NCBI RefSeq assembly: GCF_029407905.1
Contig: NC_073635.1
Coordinates: 39,609,501-39,673,500, forward strand
Length of the DNA: 64,000 nt
Direction: 5' to 3'
From: Bubalus kerabau
Taxonomy: Eukaryota; Chordata; Mammalia; Artiodactyla; Bovidae
The notes under the pieces were generated by a model. The model saw nothing but the letters and a program-made list of their open reading frames with translations, was not told where the DNA came from and ran no database searches. Every line of letters starts with the position of its first letter. Positions within the stretch are counted from its first letter, which is position 1. The position numbers and the translations under genes were made by a program. Below, piece by piece: positions 22,660 through 34,834 of the stretch.

Positions 22660-23100
22660 CCAGTGAAGAGGTTATGAAAATAGTATATATGGAAAATAAT
22701 GGTAGCTTAAATTAGAGGATGAAAATGACATCAAGGGAGTGAATGGAATTAAGAGATATTTGAAACCACAGGACTTGCTGATAGATTAAAATAGGGAGGA
22801 ATTGTGAGAAGGAGAAATCAAAGTTAATTTTCAAAAACTCCATGAACAATGAGAACTCATGAGCTTCCTGGTTAGTAAATACAACCACATTCTGAGAAGG
22901 CACACCACAGCTCTACAGATACAGAGCTCCTACATTGAGGAGCCCCTCAGAACCCTTCCTGATTTCACCCTATGTGCTTGGTTATCTGACTTTTAATTTG
23001 TATCCTTTATAATAAACATGGTAAATATAAAAATAAGTTAACTTTCAAGTTTGCAGTTTGAGAAACTGAATGAACAATGACTCTGTTCATTAAGGTAAAA
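22660..23100. other. Unassigned sequence
   Basis: About 440 bp with no clear family. 'gtatcctttataataaaca' (22998-23016) resembles the poly(A) part of some LTRs but is too short to call. Confidence 0.35.
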
Positions 23101-23395
23101 ATAATTTAATGCATGAAGATTTCCAGAGAATAGGAAGATGAGATAAGAAGGCCTTCTTAAATGAACAGTGCAAAGAAGTAGAGGAAAACAATAGAATGGG
23201 AAAGACTATGGATCTCTTCAAGAGAATTAGTGATATCAAGGGAACATTTCTTGCAAGAATGGCACAATAAAGGACAGAAATGATAAGGACATTACAGAGG
23301 CAGAGAAGATTAAGAAGTGGCAAGAATACACAGAAGAACCACACAAAAAAGTTTAATGACCCAGATAGCCAAGATGGTGTCGTTGTTCACCTAGA

Positions 23396-23453
23396 GCCAG
23401 ACATCCTGGACTGTGAAGCCAGACATCCTGGACTGTGAAGCCAGACATCCTGG
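23396..23453. repeat. 22-bp tandem triplication in BovB
   Basis: Unit beginning gccagacatcctgg starts at 23396, 23418 and 23440 (third copy partial, 14 bp). BovB normally has one copy. It destroys the frame. Confidence 0.93.
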
Positions 23454-23541
23454 GGCTTAGGAAGCATTACTACGAACAAAGCTAGTGGAGGTTATGGAAT
23501 TCCAGCTGAGCTAGAATGATGATGTTAAAGGGCTGCACTCA

Positions 23542-24173
23542 GTTCAGTTCTGTCGCTCAATCATGTCTGACTCTTTGTGACCCCGTAGACTGCCGCACGC
23601 CAGGCTTCCCTGTCCATCACCAACTACCAGAGTTTACTCAAACTCACGTCCATCGAGTTGTTGATGCCATCCAATCGTCTCATCCTCTGCTATCCCCTTC
23701 TCTTTCTACCTGCAATCTTTCCCAGCATCAGGGTTTTTTCCACTGTGCCAGTTCTTCAAATCAGGTGGCCAAAGTATTGGAGTTTCAGCTTCAGCATCAG
23801 TCTTTCCAATAAATATTCAGGACTGATTTCCTTTAGGATTACCTGGTTGGATCTCCTTGTGGTCCAAGGGACTCTCAAGAGTCTTCTCCAACACCACAGT
23901 TCAAAAGCATCAGTTCTTTGGCTCTCAGCTTTCTTCATAGTCTAACTCTCACATCCATACATGATTACTGCAAAGCCATAATTTTGACTAATGGATATTT
24001 GTTAGCAGAGTAATAATGTTTCTGCTTTTTAATATGCTGTCAGGTTGGTCATAGCTTTTCTTCCAAGAAGCAAGTGTCTTTTAATTTCATGACTGCAGTC
24101 ACCATCTGCAGTATTTTGGAGCCCAAGGGGAAAAAAAAATCTCTCACTGTTTCCATTGTTTCCCTATCTATTT
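23542..24173 (-). mobile_element. BovB 3' part inserted antisense in BovB, with TSD
   Basis: 5'-truncated BovB on -, from the pentamer tail (cagttcagttc at 23542) to the segment near 'ccctatctattt'. Duplication ggctgcactca (23531-23541) and ggctacactca (24174-24184), with one mismatch, lies in the host BovB RT. It is the younger element of the pair. Confidence 0.93.
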
Positions 24174-24950
24174 GGCTACACTCAATATGTCAGCAAATGT
24201 GAAAAACACAGCAGGGGCCACAGGACAGTAAAACCTCAGTTTTCATTCCAATCCCAAAGAAGGCCAATGCCAAAGAAAGTTCAAACTACCGGACAATTGT
24301 GCTCATTTTGAATACTAGAAAGGTTATGCTCAAAATTCTTCAAGCTAGGCTTCAGCAGTATGTGAACTGAGAAATTCCAGATGTACAAGCTGGATTTAGA
24401 AAAGTCAGATGAAGCAGAAATCAAATTGTTAACATTCATTGGATCAAATATAAAGCAAGGGATTCCAGAAAAATGTCTCTTTCATCTACTAGGCAAAAGC
24501 TTTTGGCTTTGTGGATCACAACAAATTATAGAAAATTCTTAGAGATGGGAATACCAGACCATATTACCTGTCTCCTGAGAAACATGTATGTGAGTCAAGA
24601 AGAAATGATTAGAAACTTACATAAAACTAACTGACTCATTCAAAATTGGGAAAGGAGTACAAGAAGGCTGTGTAGTTTCACCCTGTTTATTTAACATCTA
24701 TGCAGAGTCATCATGCAAAATGGCAGGCTGGATGAATCACAAACTACAATCAGGATTACTGGGAGAAACATCAACAGTCAGCCTCAGATATACAGATGAT
24801 GTCACTCTAATGATAGAAAATAAAGAGGAACTAAAGAGCCTCTTGATGAAATTGAAAGAGGATAGTGAAGAAGCTGTCTAAAAGTCTAGTCCATTGTGGC
24901 ACAAAGAGCTGGACACAACTAAACTTCTAGCATTTTCACTAGAGGAGATA

Positions 24951-27900
24951 TAAGGTATTACCACAGGAGAGGACAGTTTCAGAAAAGTTTAGAGGAGAAC
25001 TTTGTATAATTTCAATATATAATGGCTCCATACAGAAGTATTAGCATGCAAAGGAAATAGAGAATTTGTTATCAAAAGCTACTACAAAAAAGTGAGAGGA
25101 GTGTGATGTTATTACCACAGAAGACTACAGAAAGGGTGTCTTTCATGACAGAGCAATGTTGAAAGACATTGAATGCTCTTCAGAGATCAATTAATAGAGG
25201 GGAAATATGTCTGTGAACAATGATATTTATGTTATCAAGGGCACAAACGATATCTATGAAACAGCATATTTAAGTGATGTTAAAAATGATCAAGGTAAGT
25301 AACAGAGTTCAGAATTCCTGAAGGATGAAAATAATTAGCTTGATAGTAGAGTTTCCTGAGATTAGGTGAATTAAAGGTGCAGGTACAGATTGACCTATGC
25401 ATGGAGATCAGAAGACAGGGCCTCAGTGTTTTGAAAGGCAGGGAGAAGAAGATAAGTTGCTATGTGGATAGGTTTGTTTTATCTGAATGCAGGTAAATCA
25501 GGTCACTCTTATTAGACAACATATAATTTCTATGCAAAATGTGTACTAAATCACCTTCAGGAGAAAGAGGAGTTGAAGAATAATTCATTTATCTGGTAGG
25601 GAGCAGAAAGATTCATAGATTTAAGTTGAATAAAGAATAGTTTGCATTACACAGCATGGAATAGTATGTTGAGCAGAGCAATATAATAAAAATAGTAGTG
25701 AAAAGAGTCTGAGAAAAGGGCTGTGGAAACTTAAGTAGGGAAACATTTAACTCAGTTACAATTTAATGAACATCTCATAGAAATGATTTATGAGATGAGT
25801 CTAGAAAGATATCAGAATTTATCACATATAGAAGGGAGAAATATTAACATAGAAGCATCATTTAGAGAAGCAAGCATTAGAGTATTTTCAAGAACTTCAG
25901 TATGGCTAGAGTTATATGTGTGCCCTAGTGGTTCTGTCAAGCTTTCAGCTAAGACATGCAGCTGATCAGTAGCTCTATTTTGGATGCCCTGACAGTCATT
26001 TTTATTTTCACCTTCTCCAAATCCCACCCCAACCCCACAAAAAAGTAACTGGGCAAAGATCAACATTTACCTGAGACAATAAGTGAGAAAAATGTGTCTA
26101 CCATGTTTTTCTTGTAGCTTGGGTCACTTTTAATATCATTCCAAAGAAAAAATAAATCAGTTACTGTTACAGAACAATTAATTAGTTAACCGGACTTTCT
26201 CCTGGTTGTTCACAATGACCAACTCAAAATAAGAATAAAATATGCATAATCTTTTGCATCACTTTTTGTAATTCTCATTTTTACTATTATCTGATTGTGA
26301 GTGATGACTTCTGAAGGTAAAAAATTAAATCTATATTATCACTGAAGTTAATGATGTTTGAAAATTGATATTAATTACTCAAGTGAAATGTACTTATAAT
26401 AAGCTAATATTCTCATATTTAGTATCCAATGAAAGGATTAATGACTATGGTTGAAATCATTCTTTCTCTGTTATGCTTAATGTTTTTATGTCAATTTTTA
26501 TTACTTTGTTTATTATTCTTAGGTGTTTTAAACAGCAATGTGCTTATGGGTATGTTCTACAGCATATTTTTGTGATGTTTTGAATAAATGATTTTTAAAA
26601 ACACAATTCATTGCTATAATTATTTATAGAATAAGCATTTTGTTCTATGCCATATTTGCAGATATGTATTATGTTGACATTGTGTGTGTTCAAACATTGA
26701 ATCGCATAATGATACAAAATCTGAAATGGCATTAACACTCTATCAAATGCTTGATGCAAGACTAATAATGAAATAAATCTCCCTATAATAATAGCTATTA
26801 TATTGAAATTACCAAGTCTATAATGTCTAGCTATTTAAGATATAATTTTTTTATTTTCTTCAGTATTTAATTTTTCTGCTGTTTTGTTCTTTTAATATGC
26901 TAGTATATATCTTATTTAAGTATATTTTCTCTATACTGTTTGTTTACTGGACAGATAATCCAACAAGGAGAGAGACAAAAATCAAATTAAAAATATATGT
27001 AATTATATATTACATAATTATATGTAATATATGTAATTATATGTAATTATAAATTTTTAACTTAATTTGGGAACCATCTGTCCAGTAAAAAAAAAAAAAA
27101 AAGCCTGGTTCAAGGTAGATACTTTATAGATATGTAGAAATATGGAAATTATCAAAGATTTTTAATTACCTTAAAATAGATTTCATACTCATTTTAAATT
27201 ATTTTGTTGTCTTCCTCCAGCGCTGCATTTTAGAAAATTTATTTTCAAAAATTTTTCCATAAGAGTTTCTTAAACCTTTAATTTTCAAATAATGTACACA
27301 TATACTTATTCTGTATTTTATCTGAAGCATTTGACTACAAACAGGGACTGCAGAATTTAAATTGACTTAAATCATAAAATGTATTTATTATTTGCTTAAT
27401 TTCCAAATGAGTGGTCCAATTGTTGATTATGAAACTGAAAGAAATCACTAATTGCCCAATATGTCCCCATTTTTTCATTAGATGTAATGAGCATGTAGAT
27501 GATATCCCTCACAGTTGCTAGCTGGTTGCTACAACTGAAGATCTTACCCAACCTTATCTCTCTAAACAAGGGAAGTAGCAGCAATACTGCTTTTAAAGTG
27601 CTGCATGTGTGTGTTAGAGGTGGAGGGACAGGTTTGGTTCAATTTTGAGTGGGATAGTATAATACGAGTAAAAGTAACTATTTTCTCCAAAGTTATAAAT
27701 AGAGTATCTAAGGTATATTTCAAATGTTCTTTCCTGATTTCTTACTAATCAGCTTGCTTTGTTTTCTCTCTCTCTCTCAGAGTCATTTCAGGCTTTTCTA
27801 AAATTCCATGATTCTGAAAGCCAAAACTCAAAACCCAATCCAATAATTTTCCAGGTATCAGGAATTTTTCTGCCATTATCTGTTTCTATTGCCTCCCATA

Positions 27901-28740
27901 AAACATCTAGCTCTCCATCTTATAGTTCTGGGAATGGTCGTCTCTGATTTCTACATATGCAAATACCTCAAGTATCTTTTGATACAATAAATTTACTCAT
28001 TCACTTATCCATCATGTACAGATCAACCATCTGTCAATTGCTGAGCTAATGACTGATGATATGTGATATGCAATGCATTTTTTCTAATTACTATATTTTT
28101 AAATATGCAGATTTGCAGTTTGCTCTTTTTTTATATATTTATACTCGTGTAGTATCTTGATTTAATGCCATACTTCTTTCATTTGAGATATGCTTGTATC
28201 TTTCAATTTCTGATTGCCTAAAGTAAGGAAATACTTCATTTATCTTTGAATTTCATTATTATGTAATTTATATTTAATTTAAGCAAGATTTGAATGGTAT
28301 GTGTTGTCCATAGCTGTAGCTATTATACAGTTATTTAAGTGGATTTTATTTTCCAACTTACTTGTGGAAAATTAATATGCATAACATTTTGCCAAATGTG
28401 AAAAATGGTTTTGGTAAATAATGTGAGTTTTGGTCAAAGTTGGATAATATTTTAATTCTTGAGAAAATGAAATTTGTTCTACAAAAGTCTAAATTTATCT
28501 TTATATATGCTTTATTTTACTCTTCAATGGGAATATAACCAAGACAAGCTATTTTATTTTGCAACATTAAACAGGTGTTGCCATCTTGAAAATTGTTACA
28601 TGTGATTTCATAAAAACACAACAGATTTGTTTGATTTTAAAGTTTAATAAGCACGAACTGATTGGGTTTATACTTTACAACTGTTATTCTGTACATCAAG
28701 GTAATAACTTTTAATAAATATAGTATATCTATACAAACAT
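24951..28740. other. Unassigned AT-rich region
   Basis: About 3.8 kb in which I recognise no repeat family and no gene. ORFs are below about 90 codons and lack motifs (25812-26066 on minus is driven by a C-rich patch). Contains a 14-bp inverted repeat spanning 26943-27089, A/T simple repeats near 27000-27060 and (TC)n at 27765-27779. Confidence 0.4.
26943..27089. repeat. 14-bp inverted repeat enclosing AT-rich DNA
   Basis: tttactggacagat (26943-26956) and its exact reverse complement (27076-27089) enclose about 119 bp rich in atatgtaattat repeats. An A-run follows the right arm. No convincing flanking duplication. Confidence 0.7.
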
Positions 28741-28744
28741 ATGG

Positions 28745-29005
28745 CACCCCACTCCAGTACTCTTGCCTGGAAAATTCCATGGATGGAGGAGCCTGGTAGG
28801 CTGCAGTCCATGAGGTCGCTAAGAGTCGGACATGACTGAGTGACTTCACTTTGACTTTTCACTTTCATGCATTGGAGAAGGAAATGGCAACCCACTCCAG
28901 TACTATTGCCTGGAGAATCCCAGGGATGGGGGAGCCTGGTGGGCTGCCATCTATGGGGTCGCACAGAGTCAGACACGACTGAAGCGACTTAGCAGCAGCA
29001 GCAGC
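28745..29005 (+). mobile_element. Bov-A2 SINE with TSD
   Basis: Bov-A2 on +, lacking only the first few bases, ending in (cag)n. The 14-bp duplication atacaaacatatgg flanks it at 28731-28744 and 29006-29019. It sits in unassigned AT-rich DNA. Confidence 0.95.
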
Positions 29006-29105
29006 ATACAAACATATGGGCACACACATATATGTAATATTAATGTAAAATTATTTTAAACATATTCAGTACTTTGAGTTCTGTCAGGCTTAATTTAGAA
29101 TATAA

Positions 29106-29783
29106 TCAGTCAGTTCAGCTCAGTCACTCTTGTCCTGTCCAACTCTTTGCGACCCCATGGACTGCAACTCACCAGGCTTCCCTGTCCATCACCAATTCCT
29201 GGAGCTTACTCAGACTCATGTCCATCGAGTTGATGATGTCATCCAACTTATTAATCTTCTGTCATCCCCTTCGAATCCCACCTTTAATCATTCCCAGAAT
29301 CAGGGTTTTTCCAATGACTCAGTTCTTCTCATCAGGTGGCCAAAGTATAGGAGTTTCAACTTCAGCATCAGTCCTTTCAATGAATATTCAGGACTGATTT
29401 CCATTAGGATTGACTAGTTGGATCTCCTTGAAGTCCAAGGGACTCTAAAGATTTTTCCAACACCACAGTTCTAAAGCATCAGTCCTTCAGCACTCAGCTT
29501 TCTTTATAGTCCAACTCTCACATCCATACAAGACTACTGGAAAAACCACAGCTTTAACTAGATGAACCTTAGTCTGAAAAGTAATGTCTCTGCTTTTTAA
29601 TATGCTCTCTAGGTTGGTCATAGCTTTTCTTACAAGGATCAATCATCTTTTAATTTCATGGCTGCAGTCACTGTCTGCAGTGATTTGGGAGCTCTCAAAA
29701 AATACAGTCTGTCACTGTTGCCATCGTTTCCCCATCATTTGCCATGAAGTGATGGTACAGGATGCCATGATCGTATATCTGGT
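29106..29783 (-). mobile_element. BovB LINE 3' part, antisense
   Basis: 5'-truncated BovB on -. It starts with the antisense tail (cagtcagttcagctcag) and runs to 'ccatgatcgtatatctgg', the segment just after YADD. No intact frame and no clear TSD. Confidence 0.9.
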
Positions 29784-30260
29784 ATGAATTGTACCTTTAA
29801 TCTGTGGTAAAATGTAGGCACATTTCTTGCTTTTCCAAATAATCATTTTTGCCATTACCTGTTTTATTATTAGAAAGTACAGTATGTCCCTCATCAAAGC
29901 TGTCCTCATTCAATTGTTTTTAAAAATCTATATTGAGTTGTTTAATCTAATCTGATGGCAAATCTCTCTTTTCAGCAAGAAGAGAGACATTTGAAGACAT
30001 TTACAGGTAAATCTAACTCAACTGTTTAATTTCCCAATCCCATAATATTGCTGTTGAGTGACTACCTTTATGGATGGTTTGCTGCTAATAGGTATGGCAC
30101 TGCTAGTCAATTTCCTTGAGAAAAACTATCGTAAACCATTCTTAGTCTTCAAAATTGGAATTCTTTTATTTCTTACATGCATCACACTTTTTCCTAAAGC
30201 TCAAATATCATTAACATGGCAGGTGTTTTCAGCATTGCTCATGTTGTAGAATTAAACATT
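29784..30260. other. Unassigned sequence
   Basis: About 480 bp without a recognised family. A 63-codon ORF at 30058-30249 is hydrophobic by AT composition but matches no protein I know; not called as a gene. Confidence 0.35.
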
Positions 30261-30261
30261 T

Positions 30262-30320
30262 TTAGGGATTGCATTGAATCTATAAATTGCTTTGGGTAGT
30301 ATACTCATTTTCACTATATT
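30262..30320 (-). mobile_element. Short old L1 ORF2 fragment, antisense
   Basis: 'agggattgcattgaatctat' and 'gctttgggtagtat' are the antisense of the L1 ORF2 segment also seen in the 167-bp array. A T-run at 30328-30341 follows. Confidence 0.6.
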
Positions 30321-30454
30321 GATGCTTTTTTTTTTTTTTTCTCTTGAGTTTGAATCATTATTTCATTATGATTTGTATCATGATTATTTGGCCATGAGAC
30401 CTCTTCTTCTCAAAGTGCTTTCATTCTTCCCATGATCTCACAACATCTGTGTTT

Positions 30455-31340
30455 ATTTTTTTTTTAAACTTTACATAATTGTATTAGTTTTACCAAATAT
30501 CAAAATGAATCCACCACAGGTATACATGTGTTCCCCATCCTGAACCCTCCTCATTCCTCCATCCCCATTCCATCCCTCTGGGTCGTCCCAGTGCACCAGC
30601 CCCAAGCATCCAGTATCGTGCATTGAACCTGGACTGGCAACTCGTTTCATACATGATATTTTACATGTTTCAATGCCATTCTCCCAAATCTTCCCACCCT
30701 CTCCCTCTCTCACAGAGTCCATAAGACTGTTCTATACATCAGTGTCTCTTTTGCTGTCTCGTACACCGGGTTATTGTTACCATCTTTCTAAATTCCATAT
30801 ATATGCGTTAGTATACTGTATTGGTGTTTTTCTTTCTGGCTTACTTCACTCTGTATAATAGGCTCCAGTTTCATCCACCTCATTAGAACTGATTCAAATG
30901 TATTCTTTTTAATGGCTGAGTAATACTCCATTGTGTATATGTACCACAGCTTGCTTATCCATTCATCTGCTGATGGACATCTAGGTTGCTTCCATGTCCT
31001 GGCTATTATAAACAGTGCTGCGATGAACATTGGGGTACACGTGTCTCTTTCCATTCTGGTTTCCTCAGTGTGTATGCCCAGCAGTGGGATTGCTGGATCA
31101 TAGGCAGGTCTATTTCCAGTTTTTTAAGGAATCGCCACACTGTTCTCCATAGTGGCTGTACTAGTTTGCATTCCCACCAACAGTGCAAGAGGGTTCCCTT
31201 TTCTCCACACCCTCTCCAGCATTTATTGCTTGTAGACTTTTGGATCGCAGCCATTCTGACTGGTGCCTCATAGTGGTTTTGATTTGCATTTCTCTGATAA
31301 TGAGTGATGTTGAGCATCTTTTCATGTGTTTGTTAGCCAT
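30455..31340 (-). mobile_element. Young L1 3' end, antisense, 5'-truncated
   Basis: On minus: ORF2 C-terminus from EDIQMANKHMKRCS to ILTHIYGI, then a 3'UTR of about 330 bp and a tail at 30455-30468 (T-run on +). The C-terminal Cys/His motif is complete (C-x3-C-x7-H-x4-C in CWRGCGEKGTLLHCWWEC). One small deletion (about 14 bp, 'tatggtaccactttcacacc'-type region near 31268) breaks the frame (MRHQSEW instead of MRYHFTPVRM). At 31340 it joins abruptly to a different part of L1 in the same orientation. Confidence 0.85.
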
Positions 31341-32520
31341 CTGTATGTCTTCTTTGGATTCTTCCAATCCATGAACATGGTATATTTCTCCATCTATTAG
31401 TGTCCTCTTTGATTTCTTTCACCAGTGTTTTATAGTTTTCTATATATAGGTCTTTAGTTTCTTTAGGTAGATATATTCCTAAGTATTTCATTCTTCCTGT
31501 TGCAATGGTAAATGGAATTGTTTCCTTAATTTCTCTTTCTGTTTTCTCATTATTAGTGTATAGGAATGCAAGGGATTTCTGTGTGTTGATTTTATATCCT
31601 GCAACTTTACTATAGTCATTGATTAGTTCTAGTAATTTTCTGGTGGAGCCTTTAGGGTTTTCTATGTAGAGGATCATGTCATCTGCAAACAGTGAGAGCT
31701 TTACTTCTTCTTTTCCAATTTGGATTCCTTTTATTTCTTTTTCTGCTCTGATTGCTATGGCCAAAACTTCCAAAACTATGTTGAATAGTAATGGTGAAAG
31801 TGGGCACTCTTGTCTTGTTCCTGACTTTAGAGGAAATGCTTTCAATTTTTCACCATTGAGGATAATATTTGCTGTGGGTTTGTCATATATAGCTTTGATT
31901 ATGTTGAGGTATGTTCCTTCTATTCCTGCTTTCTGGAGAGTTTTTATCATAAATGGATGTTGAATTTTGTCAAAGGCTTTCTCTGCATCTATTGAGATAA
32001 TCATATGGTTTTTATTTTTCAATTTGTTAATGTGGTGTATTACATTGATTGATTTATGGATATTGAAGAATCCTTGCATCCCTGGGATAAAGCCCACTTG
32101 GTCATGGTGTATGATCTTTTTAATGTGTTGTTGGATTCTGATTGCTAGAATTTTGTTAAGGATTTTTGCATCTATGTTCATCAGTGATTTGGCCTGTAGT
32201 TTTCTTTTTTGTGTGGGATCTCTGTCAGGTTTTGGTATTAGGGTGATGGTGGCCTCATAGAATGAGTTTGGAAGTTCACCATCCTCTGCAATTTTCTGGA
32301 AGAGTTTGAGCAGGATAGGTGTTAGCTCTTCTCTAAATTTTTGGTAGAATTCAGCTGTGAAGCCATCTGGACCTGGTCTTTTGTTTGCTGAAAGATTTTT
32401 GATTACAGTTTCAATTTTCGTGCTTGTGATGGGTCTGTTAAGATTTTCTATTTCTTCCTGGTCGAGTTTTGGAAAGTTGTACTTTTCTAAGAATTTGTCC
32501 ATTTCTTCCAAGTCGTCCAT
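31341..32520 (-). pseudogene. L1 ORF2 reverse transcriptase (inverted arm)
   Basis: A long open stretch of about 390 codons on minus, still very clean. Motifs in order: KRPGPDGFTAEFYQKF, HHDQVGFIPGMQGFFNI, motif A IISIDAEKAFDKIQ (catalytic Asp present), motif B GTRQECPLSPLLFNIVLEV (Gly of the usual RQGCP is Glu), motif C LSLFADDMILY with FADD intact, then KYLGIYLPKETKDLY and CSWIGRI. The last few codons come from the adjoining L1. A young copy, but split from its endonuclease and C-terminus and with a changed motif B, so non-functional. Confidence 0.9.
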
Positions 32521-32550
32521 TTTATTGGCATATAATTGTTGATAGTACTC

Positions 32551-33128
32551 TCAGATGATCCTTTGTATTTCTGTGTTGTCTGTTGTGATCTCTCCATTTT
32601 TGTTTCTAATATTATTGATTTGATTTTTCTCCCTTTGTTTCTTGATGAGTCTGGCTAATGGTTTGTCAATTTTATTTATCCTTTCAAAGAACCAGCTTTT
32701 GGTTTTGTTGATTTTTGCTATGGTCTCTTTTGTTTCTTTTGCATTTATTTCTGCTCTAATTTTTAAGATTTCTTTCCTTCTACTAACCCTGGGCTTCTTC
32801 ATTTCATCCTTTTCCAGTTGTTTTAGGTGTAGAGTTAGGTTATTTATTTGACTTTTTTCTTGTTTCTTGAGGTGTGCCTGTATTGCTATGAACTTCCCCC
32901 TAAAGACTGCTTTTACCGTGTCCCACAGGTTTTGGGTTGTTGTGTTTTCATTTTCATTCGTTTCTATGCAAATTTTGATTTCTTTTTTGATTTCTTCTGT
33001 GATTTGTTGGTTATTCAGCAGCGTGTTGTTCAGCCTCCATATGTTGGAATTTTTAATAGTTTTTCTCTTGTAATTGAGATCTAATCTTACTGCATTGTGG
33101 TCAGAAAAGATGCTTGGGATGATTTCTA
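32551..33128 (-). pseudogene. L1 ORF2 endonuclease end and linker (inverted arm)
   Basis: The minus strand reads from the last endonuclease block (IIPSIFSDHNAVRLDLNY, with the SDH catalytic triplet) into the linker (NNQQITEEIKKEIK, TTQNLWDTVKAVFRGKFIAI, KTKSWFFERINKIDKPLARL, NKNGEITTDNTEIQRII). A frame break just left of 32551 separates it from the RT frame. The upstream endonuclease is absent because the element was truncated or inverted here. Confidence 0.88.
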
Positions 33129-34459
33129 TTTTTAGATTCAATGCAATCCCTATCAAGCTACCAACAGCATTCTTCACAGAGATAGAACAAATAATTTCAC
33201 AATTTGTACGGAAATACAAAAAACCTCGAATAGCCAAAGCGATCTTGAGAAAGAAGAATGGAACTGGAGGAATCAACCTACCTGACTTTCAGCTCTACTA
33301 CAAAGCCACAGTTATCAAGACAGTATGGTACTGGCACAAAGACAGAAATATAGATCAATGGAACAAAATAGAAAGCCCAGAGATAAATCCACACACATAT
33401 GCACACCTTATCTTTGACAAAGGAGGCAAGAATATACAATGGATTAAAGACAATCTCTTTAACAAGTGGTGCTGGGAAATCTGGTCAACCACTTGGAAAA
33501 GAATGAAACTAGAACACTTTCTAACACCATACACAAAAATAAACTCAAAATGGATTAAAGATCTAAATGTAAGACCAGAAACTATAAAACTCCTAGAGGA
33601 GAACATAGGCAAAACACTCTCTGACATACATCACAGCAGGATCCTCTATGACCCACCTCCCAGAATATTGGAAATAAAAGCAAAAATAAACAAATGGGAC
33701 CTAATTAAAATTAAAAGCTTCTGGAAAACAAAGGAAACTCTAAGCAAGGTGAAAAGACAGCCTTCAGAATGGGAGAAAATAATAGCAAATGAAGCAACTG
33801 ACAAACAACTAGTCTCAAAAATATACAAGCAACTCCTACAGCTCAACTCCAGAAAAATAAATGACCCAATCAAAAAATGGGCCAAAGAACTAAATAGACA
33901 TTTCTCCAAAAAAGACATACAGATGGCTAACAAACACATGAAAAGATGCTCAACATCACTCATTATCAGAGAAATGCAAATCAAAACCACTATGAGGTAC
34001 CATTTCACACCAGTCAGAATGGCTGCAATCCAAAAGTCTACAAGTAATAAATGCTGGAGAGGGCGTGGAGAAAAGGGAACCCTCCTACACTGTTGGTGGG
34101 AATGCAAACTAGTACAGCCACTATGGAGAACAGTGTGGTGATTCCTTAAAAAACTGGAAATAGAACTGCCTTATGATCCAGCAATCCCACTGCTGGGCAT
34201 ACACACTGAGGAAACCAGAATGGAAAAAGACACGTGTACCCCAATATTCATCGCAGCACTGTTTATAATAGCCAGGACATGGAAGCAACCTAGATGTCCA
34301 TCAGCAGATGAATGGATAAGAAAGCTATGGTACATATATACAATGGAGTATTACTCAGCCATTAAGAAGAATACATTTGAATCAGTTCTAATGAGATGGA
34401 TGAAACTGGAGCCTATTATACAGAGTGAAGTAAGCCAGAAGGAAAAACACCAATACATA
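33129..34459 (+). pseudogene. L1 ORF2 C-terminal region (sense arm)
   Basis: Open from FRFNAIPIKLPTAFF through KATVIKTVWYWHKDRN, TPYTKINSKWIKDLNV and IKKWAKELNRHFSKKDI to LVQPLWRTVW. There an Arg codon (AGA) in the related copies has become TGA (34140-34142). Sequence continues in frame beyond the stop to the end region (EYYSAIKKNTFESVLMRWMK). In the C-terminal Cys/His motif the second Cys is Arg (CWRGRGEKG). Otherwise it closely matches the copies at 30.5-31.3 and 62.7-64 kb. Confidence 0.9.
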
Positions 34460-34834
34460 TAATGCATATATATGGAATTTAGAAAGATGGTAACAATAAC
34501 CCGGTGTACGAGACAGCAAAAGAGACACTGATGTATAGAACAGTCTTATGGACTCTGTGGGAGAGGGAGAGGGCGGGAAGATTTGGGAGAATGGCATTGA
34601 AACATGTAAAATATCATGTATGAAACAAGTTGCCAGTCCAGGTTCGATGCATGATACTGGATGCTTGGGGCTAGTGCACTGGGACAACCCAGAGGGATGG
34701 TATGAGGAGGGAGGAGGGAGGAGAGTGCAGGATGGGGAACACATGTATACCTGTGGCAGATTCATTTTGATATTTGGCAAAACTAATACAATTATGTAAA
34801 GTTTAAAAATAAAATAAAATTAAAAAAAATTTTT

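Larger units (their letters stand above)
23105..24950 (+). mobile_element. Old BovB LINE, interrupted by a second BovB
   Basis: Degenerate BovB on +. 23140-23541 covers the linker and start of the RT, and 24174-24880 continues the RT ('actcaatatgtcagcaaa' to the YADD region, here 'tatacagatgatgtcac', Y-T-D-D). It then jumps directly to the 3' tail ('agagctggacacaact', 24905-24920), so about 600 bp of 3' region are missing. A 22-bp unit is tandemly repeated at 23396-23453. Confidence 0.88.
31341..34830 (+). mobile_element. Young L1 with probable 5' inversion
   Basis: 31341-33128 is L1 ORF2 in antisense, from the SWIGRI segment (left) back to the end of the endonuclease domain, IIPSIFSDHNAVRLDL (right). 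At about 33128 it switches to sense, starting at RFNAIPIKLPTAFF and running to the 3'UTR and an A-rich tail at 34800-34830. SWIGRI and RFNAIP are only about 45 bp apart in an intact L1, so the two arms are complementary pieces of one element, as in twin priming. No clear target-site duplication. The left neighbour is an independent L1 3' end in antisense. Confidence 0.75.

Noticed and set aside
30058..30249. Small hydrophobic ORF
   Set aside because: 63 codons in AT-rich DNA; no homology I recognise, no splice or promoter context.
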